Source: Mycobacterium sp. Aquia_213 | GTDB taxonomy: Bacteria; Actinomycetota; Actinomycetes; Mycobacteriales; Mycobacteriaceae | NCBI RefSeq assembly: GCF_026625985.1 | Contig: NZ_CP113116.1 | Span: 3,906,001 to 3,970,000 of the forward strand | Direction of reading: 5' to 3' | DNA: 64,000 nucleotides | Shown: positions 34,566 through 43,020 of the stretch, in pieces | How the letters are laid out: each line of letters opens with the position of its first letter | Position numbering within the stretch: position 1 is the first letter of the stretch | Notes under the pieces: model-generated | Database searches by the model: none | The model's input: only the letters and a program-made list of their open reading frames with translations | Told to the model about the DNA's origin: nothing | Translations under genes and position numbers: made by a program

Positions 34566-35351
34566 TCAGGTGGTGACTAGCGTTCCGATCTTCTCACCAG
34601 CGACCGCCCGAGCGATATTGCCGTTGGTCAGCAGGTTGAACACCAGGATTGGCATGCCATTGTCCATACACAGGCTGAACGCCGTGGCATCGGCCACCCG
34701 CAGCCCCCGGTCGATGACTTCCCGATGGCTGATCGCGGTGAGCAACTCCGCCTCGGGGTTCACCCGCGGGTCCTCGGTGAACACGCCGTCGACGGCCTTG
34801 GCCATCAACACCACGTCGGCGCCGATTTCCAGGGCGCGCTGCGCGGCCGTGGTGTCGGTGGAGAAGTACGGCAGCCCCATGCCGGCGCCGAAGATGACCA
34901 CGCGGCCCTTCTCCAGGTGGCGGACGGCCCGCAACGGGATGTAGGGCTCGGCCACCTGGCCCATCGTGATCGCGGTCTGGACTCGGGTGTCGATGCCTTC
35001 CTTCTGCAGGAAGTCTTGCAGTGCAAGGCTGTTCATCACAGTGCCGAGCATGCCCATGTAGTCCGACCGGGTGCGCTCCATTCCGCGCTGCTGAAGTTGT
35101 GCGCCACGGAAGAAGTTGCCGCCGCCGATCACGACGGCGACCTGTACGCCGTCGCGAACCACCTCGGCGATCTGGCGGGCGACCTGCGCCACGACATCGG
35201 GATCCAGCCCGACCTGGCCGCCGCCGAACATCTCGCCGCCAAGCTTGAGCAATACGCGCGAATACTTGGCGCGCGGCTGGCCGGAAGGTTGTCCGTCGTC
35301 GGGTGAAGAGGTCGGCACGCCGTTAGCGCTGGTGGGCTCGGGCTGCGTCAT
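34566..35351 (-). CDS. pyrH: Uridylate kinase PyrH
   Basis: A 261-residue UMP kinase of the amino-acid-kinase fold. Motifs are LLKLGGEMFGG (phosphate loop), VVIGGGNFFRG and TDTTAAQRALEIGAD. A Pro/Ser-rich N-terminal tail of about 30 residues is usual in mycobacteria. ATG 35351 is used; 13 further upstream codons are open but unlike relatives. Confidence 0.96.
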   Translation of the reverse strand: MTQPEPTSANGVPTSSPDDGQPSGQPRAKYSRVLLKLGGEMFGGGQVGLDPDVVAQVARQIAEVVRDGVQVAVVIGGGNFFRGAQLQQRGMERTRSDYMGMLGTVMNSLALQDFLQKEGIDTRVQTAITMGQVAEPYIPLRAVRHLEKGRVVIFGAGMGLPYFSTDTTAAQRALEIGADVVLMAKAVDGVFTEDPRVNPEAELLTAISHREVIDRGLRVADATAFSLCMDNGMPILVFNLLTNGNIARAVAGEKIGTLVTT

Positions 35352-35713
35352 CAGACTCCTCGCATGACAGTGCCATCCCAGGCGACCCACACCCGGAACG
35401 GCAGTTCATATCCTGCCCCATCGCAGCACAATCTGGCGCCAGCGGGGTGAATTATTTGCGCGTTTGGCGAACCGGGTGGCTTTCGGGAGCCGTCGGCGCA
35501 GGTCACAGCCGAATGCGGTGCCATCGCGACTTTGCTTCGGGCATCGGATGTTTGAGCTCCCGACGGCCTGGGAATCCGCACCAACGCGGCGGGGAAATCG
35601 TGGTCTTGAGAAGCAGGGCCGGAACACGCCGTATGACGGAATCGATCGTTTAGCCGATCGTACGAGCGCGTCAGTCGCGCAGCTGTCGCACGCCAATGAG
35701 AAGGAGTTATTTC
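35352..35713. other. Intergenic region between pyrH and the CsbD-like gene, no gene seen
   Basis: 362 bp separating divergent genes, presumably holding both promoters. Short reading frames on either strand lack ribosome sites. The only structure I note is CGATCG-TTTAGC-CGATCG near 35643-35660. I recognise no clear -35/-10 pair. Confidence 0.5.
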
Positions 35714-35953
35714 ATGGCGGACAAAGAAAACTCTGGACCCGCGGAAGCGGTCAAGGGCGTCGTCGAAGACGTCAAGGGCAAGGCCAAGGAAGCTGCCGGC
35801 GCTCTGACCGGTCGCGATGACCTTACCCGCGAGGGCCAAGCCCAGCAGGACAAGGCGGAAGCCCAGCGTGACGCGGCAAAGAAGGAAGCCGAAGCCGACG
35901 CCGCACGCGGCGCCGCGAAGGTAGCCGAGGAGCGCCAGAAGGCCAACCAATAG
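35714..35953 (+). CDS. CsbD-like small stress protein (mycobacterial microaggregate-binding protein type)
   Basis: A 79-residue, very hydrophilic, Ala/Lys/Glu-rich helical protein with the CsbD-like core EAVKGVVEDVKGKAKEAAG. Related small proteins are stress-induced and probably disordered or surface-binding. ATG 35714 has AAGGAG 7 bp upstream, so the upstream ATG in frame is not used. A perfect hairpin terminator follows. Confidence 0.82.
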   Translation: MADKENSGPAEAVKGVVEDVKGKAKEAAGALTGRDDLTREGQAQQDKAEAQRDAAKKEAEADAARGAAKVAEERQKANQ

Positions 35954-35967
35954 CTTGATTCGAAGAT

Positions 35968-35997
35968 GGGTCCGGCCCGTATTGACGGGCCGGACCC
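35968..35997 (+). terminator. Hairpin terminator after the CsbD-like gene
   Basis: A perfect 13-bp stem (GGGTCCGGCCCGT with its complement) and a 4-nt loop ATTG, 15 bp after the stop. Confidence 0.8.
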
Positions 35998-36098
35998 GTC
36001 GACTTCTCTGGGGCCATTTTCGGGTCTACCCAGGCAAAACCATCTCCACTAACCACCCCCTTCAGCAGTCATTCGCCCGAACGCGAGCAACAAACAGG

Positions 36099-36127
36099 GC
36101 ATAGTTGTGTGCTGAATGGGGTACTCA
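36099..36127 (+). promoter_or_regulatory. GCATAGTTGTG element upstream of the response regulator
   Basis: GCATAGTTGTG at 36099-36109 followed by ACTCAG at 36122-36127. A second copy (GCATAGTTGTG 36971-36981, ACTCAG 37000-37005) lies just after the same gene. Possibly a promoter core or a regulator site. Confidence 0.4.
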
Positions 36128-36203
36128 GCGCTGCGCTGGCGGACACCTCCCTGAGGTGCCGACGCGGTTTGGGGGCGGCGACGGACCCTCATGAGGTTTG
36201 GAG

Positions 36204-36929
36204 ATGTCTTTGGACGTGCTACTGCTTTCCAATGCCGACGATTTCGCGTCGGCATTACCAACCCTCGAATCGTTGACGCAAACGATTCGTCGCGTCCCGC
36301 TCTCCGACGACCTCGACGGACATCATGACAGTGCCGACGTGGCGATCATCGACGCGCGCACCGACCTGGCGGCGGCCCGCAGTGTCTGCCGGGGCCTGAC
36401 GGCCAACGCGCCGGCCATCGCGGTCGTGGCGGTGGTCGCCCCGGCGCACTTCGCGTCGGTGGACGTCGACTGGCGCATCGACGATGTGATGTTGCCCGCC
36501 ACCGGCGCGGACGAGCTGGAGGCGCGGTTGCGCCTGGCGATCAAGCGACGCCGCAGCGCAGTGGACGGCTGCTTGAAGTTCGGTGACCTGGTCCTGCATC
36601 CGGCAAGTTTTGCCGCGTCGCTACGCGGCACGGATCTCAGCCTAACGGTCACCGAGTTCCGATTGCTGAATTTCCTTGTGCAACATGCCGGTCGGGCATT
36701 CAGCCGCACCCGGCTGATGCACGAGGTGTGGGGGTATGACTCCAACGGACGCGTCCGCACCGTCGACGTTCACGTGCGACGGCTACGCGCGAAGCTTGGG
36801 ACCGAACACGAATCGATGGTCGACACCGTGCGTGGCGTCGGCTACATGGCGGTGACGCCGCCGCACCCGCAGTGGATCGTCAACGACACTCCGCCGAGTC
36901 CGTACCTGAACGGCCGCACCCACCACTGA
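36204..36929 (+). CDS. Atypical OmpR-type response regulator (Rv2884-like)
   Basis: A 241-residue DNA-binding regulator. The N-terminal receiver-like domain (1-110) has an Asp in VAIIDAR (Asp50) at the phosphorylation position. The conserved Lys before Pro is replaced (DDVMLPAT), so classical phospho-signalling is doubtful. The C-terminal winged helix (about 125-220) is standard (LTVTEFRLLNFL, RTVDVHVRRLRAKL, TVRGVGYM). No histidine kinase is adjacent. I use ATG 36204, with GAGG 6 bp upstream. Targets unknown. Confidence 0.88.
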   Translation: MSLDVLLLSNADDFASALPTLESLTQTIRRVPLSDDLDGHHDSADVAIIDARTDLAAARSVCRGLTANAPAIAVVAVVAPAHFASVDVDWRIDDVMLPATGADELEARLRLAIKRRRSAVDGCLKFGDLVLHPASFAASLRGTDLSLTVTEFRLLNFLVQHAGRAFSRTRLMHEVWGYDSNGRVRTVDVHVRRLRAKLGTEHESMVDTVRGVGYMAVTPPHPQWIVNDTPPSPYLNGRTHH

Positions 36930-36970
36930 CGCGCGTTGCTGTTCAACACATTTCGCGAATACCCTGGCAC

Positions 36971-37005
36971 GCATAGTTGTGCGCGCCATCTGTTAGGGCA
37001 CTCAG
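36971..37005 (+). promoter_or_regulatory. Second GCATAGTTGTG element, downstream of the response regulator
   Basis: Copy of the element at 36099: the 11 bp GCATAGTTGTG are identical, as is ACTCAG with slightly longer spacing. It lies 41 bp after the regulator stop. Confidence 0.35.
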
Positions 37006-37034
37006 AAGCCTTGCGACGGAAGCTATTACGCAGA

Positions 37035-37069
37035 CCTCCCCGCGCCACGGTGTGTGTGGCGCGGGGAGG
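37035..37069. terminator. Bidirectional hairpin between convergent genes
   Basis: A perfect 14-bp stem (CCTCCCCGCGCCAC and complement) with a 7-nt loop between the regulator and the convergent DUF1942 gene. It can serve both transcripts. Confidence 0.8.
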
Positions 37070-37097
37070 GTATGCGGCAGCTAAGCTTTAGCCGGGC

Positions 37098-37679
37098 TTA
37101 GGTGTTCGCGCGCGCGTTGGGAGCCGGGCTCGGCAGCGCGCCAGGTGCCGGGGTGGTGTTCGGCATGTTCGGTGCCTCAGCCGGCGCCGGGCCACCCTGC
37201 ATGTTCGACGTCCAGATCAGGATGTCCTGGGTGCCCTCGTTGTAGACGACGCCGTTCGGCGGTGCGCCGGTCACGTCGAAGTATAGCGTTCCGGTCGACT
37301 CGCTGCCCTGCTGAATCGGCGCCGGGTTAAGGCTGCCCGGGGCACCAACCTTGTCGATCACCCGGTAGTTCTGACCATTGGGCCCGCGGGCGATGAAGTC
37401 GTTGACCATCGGCGTGACCAGACCGCCTTCGGACTTGGCGGTGACATCCGCCTGGTAGAGCGTGCCCTTCGGCGTGTAGCCCGGAATGGCCATCGTGCTG
37501 GGCTGCAGGTTGCTCACGGTGTAGTTGGTGACCAACGGCCCTTCGATGAGCTGTTGACTGGTGCCAAAGCCCTGGATGTTGGGCGGCGCCGCGGAGGCGG
37601 TCGCCGCGGTGAAAAGGCCGACAGCAGCAATACCGGCGGCTCCGATCACCGATTTCATAGCATTAGAAGTGAACTCCAT
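37098..37679 (-). CDS. Secreted MPT63-like protein (DUF1942), Pro-rich tail
   Basis: A 193-residue exported protein. The signal peptide (about 1-31) ends TASAAP. A DUF1942 immunoglobulin-like beta-sandwich follows (about 35-165), with VSNLQPSTMAIPGY, GTLYQADVTAKS, STGTLYFDVTG and DILIWTS as in MPT63. A Pro/Ala tail closes it. The start at 37679 has GAAAGG upstream; 37658 is an alternative. A paralogue lies 297 bp upstream on the same strand. Confidence 0.88.
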   Translation of the reverse strand: MEFTSNAMKSVIGAAGIAAVGLFTAATASAAPPNIQGFGTSQQLIEGPLVTNYTVSNLQPSTMAIPGYTPKGTLYQADVTAKSEGGLVTPMVNDFIARGPNGQNYRVIDKVGAPGSLNPAPIQQGSESTGTLYFDVTGAPPNGVVYNEGTQDILIWTSNMQGGPAPAEAPNMPNTTPAPGALPSPAPNARANT

Positions 37680-37976
37680 AGCTAAATACCTTTCAGTCGA
37701 ATCGTTACCATTTATTTCTCACGATGATTTCCCCCCGGCACGGGTCATCACCGCACCATTGCCGCATAGCCAATTCCCGACGGGCCCAAACATCACGGCT
37801 TTGAGCTGCGATAACGCCACTAGAACCGGTGTAAATTATTTCGCCCCAGAATGCGCACACACCTCACCGGACAAGTTCAGCCCCAAATGCCACATTCGAG
37901 GTTTACCGCGCAAAAAGAAGTCCCCCGCGCCAAAACAGCGCGGGGAACTTCGTTGCAAATTCGCAGATCGCACCGG

Positions 37977-38450
37977 CTAAACGTGGCGCGTCCAGACGAG
38001 GAAATCGTCGTCGCCATCGGTGTACACCACACCGACCGGCCGCTGGCCGGTCACGTCGAAGTACAGTTCGCCGGACGTCTGTTGACCCTGGTCGATCGGA
38101 CTGGGATCAAGACCGTTGGGAACAGGTCGTGTGTTGACGACCTGGTAGACCGTGCCGTTGAACGCCCTTGCCATGAAGCGAGAGAGTTGCGGCTGGACCG
38201 TTCCGGCATCCGATTTCGCCGTGACGTCGGCCTGGTAGAGCTGCCCGGCGGGCTGGAATCCCGGAATCGTCGCATCGCTGGGCCGCAGATTGCTCACCGT
38301 GTAGTCGGTGATCAGCGGGCCGTCGATGGCCTGCTCGGTGGCTCCCAAGGCCTGGACGTTGGCACCAGCGGTTGCCGCCGTGAAGATGCTCGCTGCGGCG
38401 ATCCCCGCCACGCTCAGCGCCGCTTTCACTGTCGTCGTGGTGAATTTCAT
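37977..38450 (-). CDS. Secreted MPT63-like protein (DUF1942)
   Basis: A 157-residue paralogue of the preceding protein without its Pro-rich tail. The signal peptide ends about residue 30 (TAGA). The same strand motifs recur (VSNLRPSDATIPGF, GQLYQADVTAKSD, SGELYFDVTG, DDFLVWT). ATG 38450 has GGAGG 5 bp upstream. Probably a tandem duplication. The function of MPT63-type proteins is unknown. Confidence 0.88.
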   Translation of the reverse strand: MKFTTTTVKAALSVAGIAAASIFTAATAGANVQALGATEQAIDGPLITDYTVSNLRPSDATIPGFQPAGQLYQADVTAKSDAGTVQPQLSRFMARAFNGTVYQVVNTRPVPNGLDPSPIDQGQQTSGELYFDVTGQRPVGVVYTDGDDDFLVWTRHV

Positions 38451-38645
38451 TGCGCCTCCCTGTCTCTCGTCATCCACCCGTACTGCGGCGATACCCGTCG
38501 GCATCCGCGCGCCAAACGACGCGACGTGGGTGGGGTCGCCGAATTGAGTCGACGTTCAAGCGCCATGCGCGCGATATTTACTTCCTATTCGCCGCTGCGT
38601 AATCACCCTCGTTGGGCCGTGCTTACGTCGCGCCGCCGCGCGGAT

Positions 38646-38664
38646 ATGTCAATATCGCTGACAT
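38646..38664 (+). promoter_or_regulatory. Probable MarR operator over the start codon
   Basis: A perfect inverted repeat ATGTCA-N7-TGACAT at 38646-38664 overlaps the ATG of the MarR gene at 38663. Size and position fit an autoregulatory MarR dimer site. Confidence 0.6.
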
Positions 38665-39082
38665 GGCTGCGACCGACGATGCTCCGCTTGGCTACCTGCT
38701 TTACCGCGTGGCGTCGGTGCTGCGACCCGAAGTTTCGGCCGTGTTGAGTCCGCTCGGCCTGACACTTCCCGAATTCGTTTGTCTGAGAATACTTTCGATG
38801 TCGCCGGGGCTATCCAGCGCCGAACTGTCGCGCAGCACCAATGTCACGCCGCAAGCGATGAACACGGTGCTGCGCGGGCTGGAAGAGGTCGGCGCGGTGG
38901 AACGGCCAACGTCGGTGTCCTCCGGGCGTGCGCTACCGGCCACGCTGACCGGTCAGGGACGCACGCTGCTGAAACGTGCGGAAACCGCGGTCCGCAACGC
39001 CGACGACCGCATCCTGGCCAAGCTGACCGCGACGCAGCAGCGAGAGTTCAAGCGGATGCTGGAAAAGCTCGGCTCGGACTGA
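38663..39082 (+). CDS. MarR family transcriptional regulator (Rv2887-like)
   Basis: A 139-residue winged-helix dimeric repressor. The recognition region is LSRSTNVTPQAMNTVLRGLEEVG and the wing is around SGRALPATLT. The M. tuberculosis orthologue Rv2887 represses drug-methylating and efflux-type genes. ATG 38663 is preferred over the longer frame because the operator-like palindrome lies across it. Confidence 0.9.
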   Translation: MAATDDAPLGYLLYRVASVLRPEVSAVLSPLGLTLPEFVCLRILSMSPGLSSAELSRSTNVTPQAMNTVLRGLEEVGAVERPTSVSSGRALPATLTGQGRTLLKRAETAVRNADDRILAKLTATQQREFKRMLEKLGSD

Positions 39083-39088
39083 CTCGGG

Positions 39089-40507
39089 TTATCCGGCCGT
39101 TTGGATTCGTGCCCACGGCCGCGCCTCTTCGAGTTCGTAGGCCAGTTCCAGCAGCAGCGCGTCCTGCCCCAGGTCGGCGGCGAGCATCATGCCGACGGGC
39201 ATCCCCTCCGCCGACTGGGCTATCGGCAACGAAATCGCCGGATCTCCGGTGACATTCTGCAGCGGTGTGAACGCCACCCAGTCGATCAGCCGGTCCATGA
39301 CCTGCTGGTACTCGGTGGGCGCCAGGTGACCGACTCGCGGGGTCGAATCGGCGAGCGTCGGAGTGAGCAGCGCGTCATAGGTTTGGTAGAACTCGGCGCT
39401 GTTCCGCCGCATTGTGCGCAGTCGCATGATCACCCCCGGCAGCCGGTGCAGGTTGCGGCCGGTGTGACGTTCCAGGCCGAGCGTCAAGGCGTCCAGCCGG
39501 CTGCGGTCGAACGTGTCGCCGAACGCGCGCCGCCCGGTACGCACCTGCATCAGCGCGAGAAATCCCCAGTACAAGATGAAGTCGTCCACGAAGCTGTCCG
39601 GCACCGGTTGGTAATCGATGTGTTCGACGCGGTGTCCCAGCTCTTCGAGCACCCCGGCGGTCTTGAGGGTCAGCTCCCGCAATTCCGGGCCGCACTCGCG
39701 CAGCACCGAACGGGTGGCCACCGCGATCCGCAGCCGCTGCCGGCCGGGTCCGGTGACGTCGCCGATCGGCGCCAGCTTGGCGTTGCGCCAGATGCGTTCG
39801 GCTTCCCGATAGAACGCAGCGGTGTCGCGCACGGAGCGGGTCAGCACGCCGTTGGCGACGATGCCGACCGGCATCCGGCGCAGCTCCGCATCAAGCGGCA
39901 ACCTGCCGCGCGACGGCTTGAGACCGACAATCCCGTTGCAGGCGGCGGGAATTCGGATCGAGCCGCCGCCGTCATTGGCGTGTGCGATCGGCACCACTCC
40001 GGCCGCGACGAACGCACCCGAACCCGACGATGAGGCCCCGGCCGTGTAGTCGGTGTCCCACGGGTTGCGCACCGGCCCCAGGCGGGGGTGCTCAGCGGCC
40101 GCGCTGAACCCGAATTCCGACATCTGCGTTTTGCCCAGCGACGTCGGTCCGGTGGCCAGATACACCCGGGTGAACTCGCCGTCGGCCACAGCGTTGCGCG
40201 GCGCCCAGGCGTCGGCACCGCGCATCGTCGGCTGACCGGCGACATCGACGTTGTCCTTGAGGAACGTCGGGACGCCTTCGAAAAACCGGGCAGAACCGTT
40301 CGGGGCACTGGCGGACGCGGTCGCCCTCGCCTGCTCAAATGCCTTGTACGCCAAGCCGTTCAGGGCAGGGTTGACGGCCTCGGTGCGTGCGATCGCCGCC
40401 TCGACTGCCTCGGTTCTGCCGACCCAGCCAGCCCGGATGGCCTCGCTGAGGCCGGTAGCGTCGAGATCGCCGAGGGCGTCGCCACCGAAAGCGTGCACGC
40501 GTCGCAT
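39089..40507 (-). CDS. amiC: Amidase (AmiC, Rv2888c-like)
   Basis: A 472-residue amidase-signature enzyme hydrolysing a carboxamide. The Ser-cisSer-Lys triad is visible: Lys in FLKDNVDVAG, Ser in GASSSGSGAFVAAG, and the nucleophile Ser in GGSIRIPA. The substrate is not predictable. It converges with the MarR gene (6 bp between the stops). Confidence 0.9.
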   Translation of the reverse strand: MRRVHAFGGDALGDLDATGLSEAIRAGWVGRTEAVEAAIARTEAVNPALNGLAYKAFEQARATASASAPNGSARFFEGVPTFLKDNVDVAGQPTMRGADAWAPRNAVADGEFTRVYLATGPTSLGKTQMSEFGFSAAAEHPRLGPVRNPWDTDYTAGASSSGSGAFVAAGVVPIAHANDGGGSIRIPAACNGIVGLKPSRGRLPLDAELRRMPVGIVANGVLTRSVRDTAAFYREAERIWRNAKLAPIGDVTGPGRQRLRIAVATRSVLRECGPELRELTLKTAGVLEELGHRVEHIDYQPVPDSFVDDFILYWGFLALMQVRTGRRAFGDTFDRSRLDALTLGLERHTGRNLHRLPGVIMRLRTMRRNSAEFYQTYDALLTPTLADSTPRVGHLAPTEYQQVMDRLIDWVAFTPLQNVTGDPAISLPIAQSAEGMPVGMMLAADLGQDALLLELAYELEEARPWARIQTAG

Positions 40508-40539
40508 AGCACTGACGCTAGCCGCTCACGATGCGCGCT

Positions 40540-41355
40540 TTAGGCCTGACCCACCTCGAAGCGAACGAACCGGGTCACCGTGACACCGGCCTCGTCGAGC
40601 AGCGCCTTGACGGTCTTCTTGTTGTCGGAAACCGACGGCTGCTCGAGCAGCACGGCGTCCTTGAAGAAGCCGTTCAGCCGGCCCTCGACGATCTTGGGCA
40701 GCGCCTGCTCCGGCTTGCCCTCTTCTTTCGCGGTCTCCTCGGCGATGCGCCGCTCGCTGGCCACCACGTCCGCGGGGACGTCGTCGCGGGTGAGGTAGCG
40801 CGCCTTGAGCGCGGCGATCTGCAGCGCCACGGCGTGCGCGGCCTCGGCGCCATCACCCGTGTACTCGACCAGCACGCCGACGGCCGGCGGCAGGTCCGCC
40901 GCACGCTTGTGCAGGTAGGTCTCGACGGTGCCGTCGAAGAAGGCGGCCCGGCGCAGTTCCAGCTTCTCGCCGATCTTGGCGGACAGGTCGGCGATGGCCT
41001 GCTCGACCGTCTTGTCGCCCACCGGGGCGGCCTTGAGCGCGTCGACGTCGGCAGCCTTGGATTGGGCTGCCGCGGAAACGATCTCGTCGGCCAGCTGCTG
41101 GAACTCCGCATTCTTGGCGACGAAGTCGGTCTCGCTGTTCAGCTCGATCAGCGCGCCGCCCTTGGCCGCGACCAGGCCTTCGGCCGTGGCGCGCTCGGCA
41201 CGCTTGCCGACATCCTTGGCGCCCTTGATCCGGAGTGCCTCGACGGCCTTGTCGAAGTCGCCGTCGCTTTCGGCCAGTGCGTTCTTGCAGTCGAGCATGC
41301 CGGCACCGGTGAGCTCCCGAAGACGCTTGACGTCGGCAGCGGTGAAGTTCGCCAT
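40540..41355 (-). CDS. tsf: Elongation factor Ts
   Basis: A 271-residue guanine-nucleotide exchange factor for EF-Tu. It begins MANFTAADVKRLRELTGAGMLDCK, with the family TGAGMMDCK-like motif, followed by the paired core domains. The start at 41355 lies 1 bp after the rpsB stop. The longer frame overlaps rpsB and is rejected. Confidence 0.97.
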   Translation of the reverse strand: MANFTAADVKRLRELTGAGMLDCKNALAESDGDFDKAVEALRIKGAKDVGKRAERATAEGLVAAKGGALIELNSETDFVAKNAEFQQLADEIVSAAAQSKAADVDALKAAPVGDKTVEQAIADLSAKIGEKLELRRAAFFDGTVETYLHKRAADLPPAVGVLVEYTGDGAEAAHAVALQIAALKARYLTRDDVPADVVASERRIAEETAKEEGKPEQALPKIVEGRLNGFFKDAVLLEQPSVSDNKKTVKALLDEAGVTVTRFVRFEVGQA

Positions 41356-41356
41356 A

Positions 41357-42211
41357 TCAGCCTTCCGTGGGGGTTGTTTCGGTTGCAGCTCCAGCGGCGT
41401 CGGTGGTGGCTGTGGTTGTCGCGGTCGTGGTCGCCGAAGCCAGCAGCTCCTGCTCCCACTCGGCGAGCGGCTCGGCGGCCAGCGAATCCCCAGCCTCGGG
41501 CTTGCCGTCGCCGCGGCCGACTCCGGCACGCGCCTGCAGTCCCTCGGCGACCGCGGAGGCGATCACCTTGGTCAGCAGCGCCGCCGAGCGGATCGCGTCG
41601 TCGTTGCCCGGGATCGGGTAGTCGACCTCGTCGGGGTCGCAGTTGGTGTCCAGGATCGCGATGACCGGGATACCGAGCTTGCGGGCCTCGCCGACGGCGA
41701 TGTGCTCCTTGTTGGTGTCGACGACCCAGATCGCCGAGGGCACCTTGGCCATGTCGCGGATACCGCCGAGGCTGCGGTCCAGCTTGTTCTTCTCGCGGGT
41801 CAGCATCAAGATTTCTTTTTTGGTGCGGCCCTCGAAACCACCGGTCTGCTCCATCGCCTCGAGCTCCTTGAGGCGCTGTAGCCGCTTGTGCACGGTGGAG
41901 AAGTTGGTGAGCATGCCGCCCAGCCAGCGCTGGTTCACGTACGGCATGCCGACGCGGGTGGCCTCGGCGGCGACGGACTCCTGCGCCTGCTTCTTGGTGC
42001 CGACGAACAGCACGCTGCCACCGTGGGCGACGGTTTCCTTGACGAACTCGTACGCCTGGTCGATGAACGTCAGCGTCTGCTGCAGGTCGATGATGTAGAT
42101 GCCGTTGCGGTCGGTGAAGATGAACCGCTTCATCTTGGGATTCCAGCGACGGGTCTGGTGCCCGAAGTGGGTGCCGCTGTCGAGCAGCTGTTTCATGGTC
42201 ACGACGGCCAT
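41357..42211 (-). CDS. rpsB: 30S ribosomal protein S2
   Basis: A 284-residue S2 protein with the core TRRWNPKMKRFIFT, FVGTKKQAQE and VNQRWLGGMLTNF, and a C-terminal Thr/Ala-rich tail of about 40 residues typical of mycobacteria. It is the first gene of the rpsB-tsf operon; a hairpin lies in its 5' leader. Confidence 0.97.
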   Translation of the reverse strand: MAVVTMKQLLDSGTHFGHQTRRWNPKMKRFIFTDRNGIYIIDLQQTLTFIDQAYEFVKETVAHGGSVLFVGTKKQAQESVAAEATRVGMPYVNQRWLGGMLTNFSTVHKRLQRLKELEAMEQTGGFEGRTKKEILMLTREKNKLDRSLGGIRDMAKVPSAIWVVDTNKEHIAVGEARKLGIPVIAILDTNCDPDEVDYPIPGNDDAIRSAALLTKVIASAVAEGLQARAGVGRGDGKPEAGDSLAAEPLAEWEQELLASATTTATTTATTDAAGAATETTPTEG

Positions 42212-42240
42212 GGTGATGTCATTCCTTTATGTCGGTTGTC

Positions 42241-42264
42241 GCCCGGCGACGGGTGTAGCCGGGC
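42241..42264 (-). promoter_or_regulatory. Hairpin in the rpsB leader
   Basis: GCCCGGC (42241-42247) pairs with GCCGGGC (42258-42264) across 10 nt, 30-53 bp upstream of the rpsB start. It is a candidate leader structure for autoregulation by S2, which is known in other bacteria; here this is inference. Confidence 0.4.
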
Positions 42265-42505
42265 CCTAGCGTCTGCTGCGATGCCGGACCCTGTTACGGG
42301 ACCGCCCGGCACGCGGTGCGAACTCCTAGTGGAACGGGAGACGCGGGGCAGACGCGCGAAGTCAGCCCGCGAACGAGCTGCGTCGAGCAGTTTACACCGA
42401 CTCAGCTGGTGCTTTTTCCCCAGCACGTATCCACAGTGGGGCGTGCGTGCACAGATTGGGCAAACGTGGGTGGCCGTGTCGCCGAAGCCACGCTGAACTC
42501 GTGGG

Positions 42506-43009
42506 GTGCGATGGGCGGCGCTGATCGTGTGCGTGGCGCTGATCAGCGCAATCCCGGCGGCGGCGGACGATGTCCGGCTGGATTGGCCGCTGCGGCCGGC
42601 CCCGGCCGTCGTCCGGGACTTCGACGCGCCCTCGCCCGACTGGAAACCCGGGCACCGCGGTGTGGACCTGGCCGGACGTCCCGGTCAGCCGGTATACGCC
42701 GCCGGCAGCGCGACCGTGGTGTTCGCCGGGCTGCTGGCGGGACGGCCGGTGGTGTCACTGGCCCATCCCGGCGGATTGCACACCAGCTACGAGCCCGTCC
42801 GGGCTACCGTCCACGTGGGTCAGCAGGTGTCGGCGCAGACGATGATCGGCGAGCTGATCGCCGGGCACGCCGGGTGCCGGGCCTCGCAAGCTGGACGGGC
42901 CTGTCTGCACTGGGGCGCGATGTGGGGTCCGGCGTCGGGCGCGCACTACGTCGATCCGCTGGGTCTGCTGAGGTCCACTGCCGTCCGGCTCAAGCCGCTC
43001 GAGGACTAG
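42506..43009 (+). CDS. Secreted M23-like protein (LytM fold, Rv2891-like)
   Basis: A 167-residue exported protein. The signal peptide (1-20) ends IPAAA. An M23/LytM domain follows with His50-x3-Asp54 (HRGVDLAG). In the second metal motif the usual His-x-His is CLH (Cys133, His135), so one ligand is replaced. It may be a degenerate, regulatory peptidoglycan-binding member. GTG 42506 is the start used. It converges with xerC. Confidence 0.85.
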   Translation: MRWAALIVCVALISAIPAAADDVRLDWPLRPAPAVVRDFDAPSPDWKPGHRGVDLAGRPGQPVYAAGSATVVFAGLLAGRPVVSLAHPGGLHTSYEPVRATVHVGQQVSAQTMIGELIAGHAGCRASQAGRACLHWGAMWGPASGAHYVDPLGLLRSTAVRLKPLED

Positions 43010-43020
43010 CTGTACCGACC

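Noticed and set aside
35447..35653. Short plus-strand frames between pyrH and the CsbD-like gene
   Set aside because: No ribosome site and no conserved-looking sequence; frames overlap each other.
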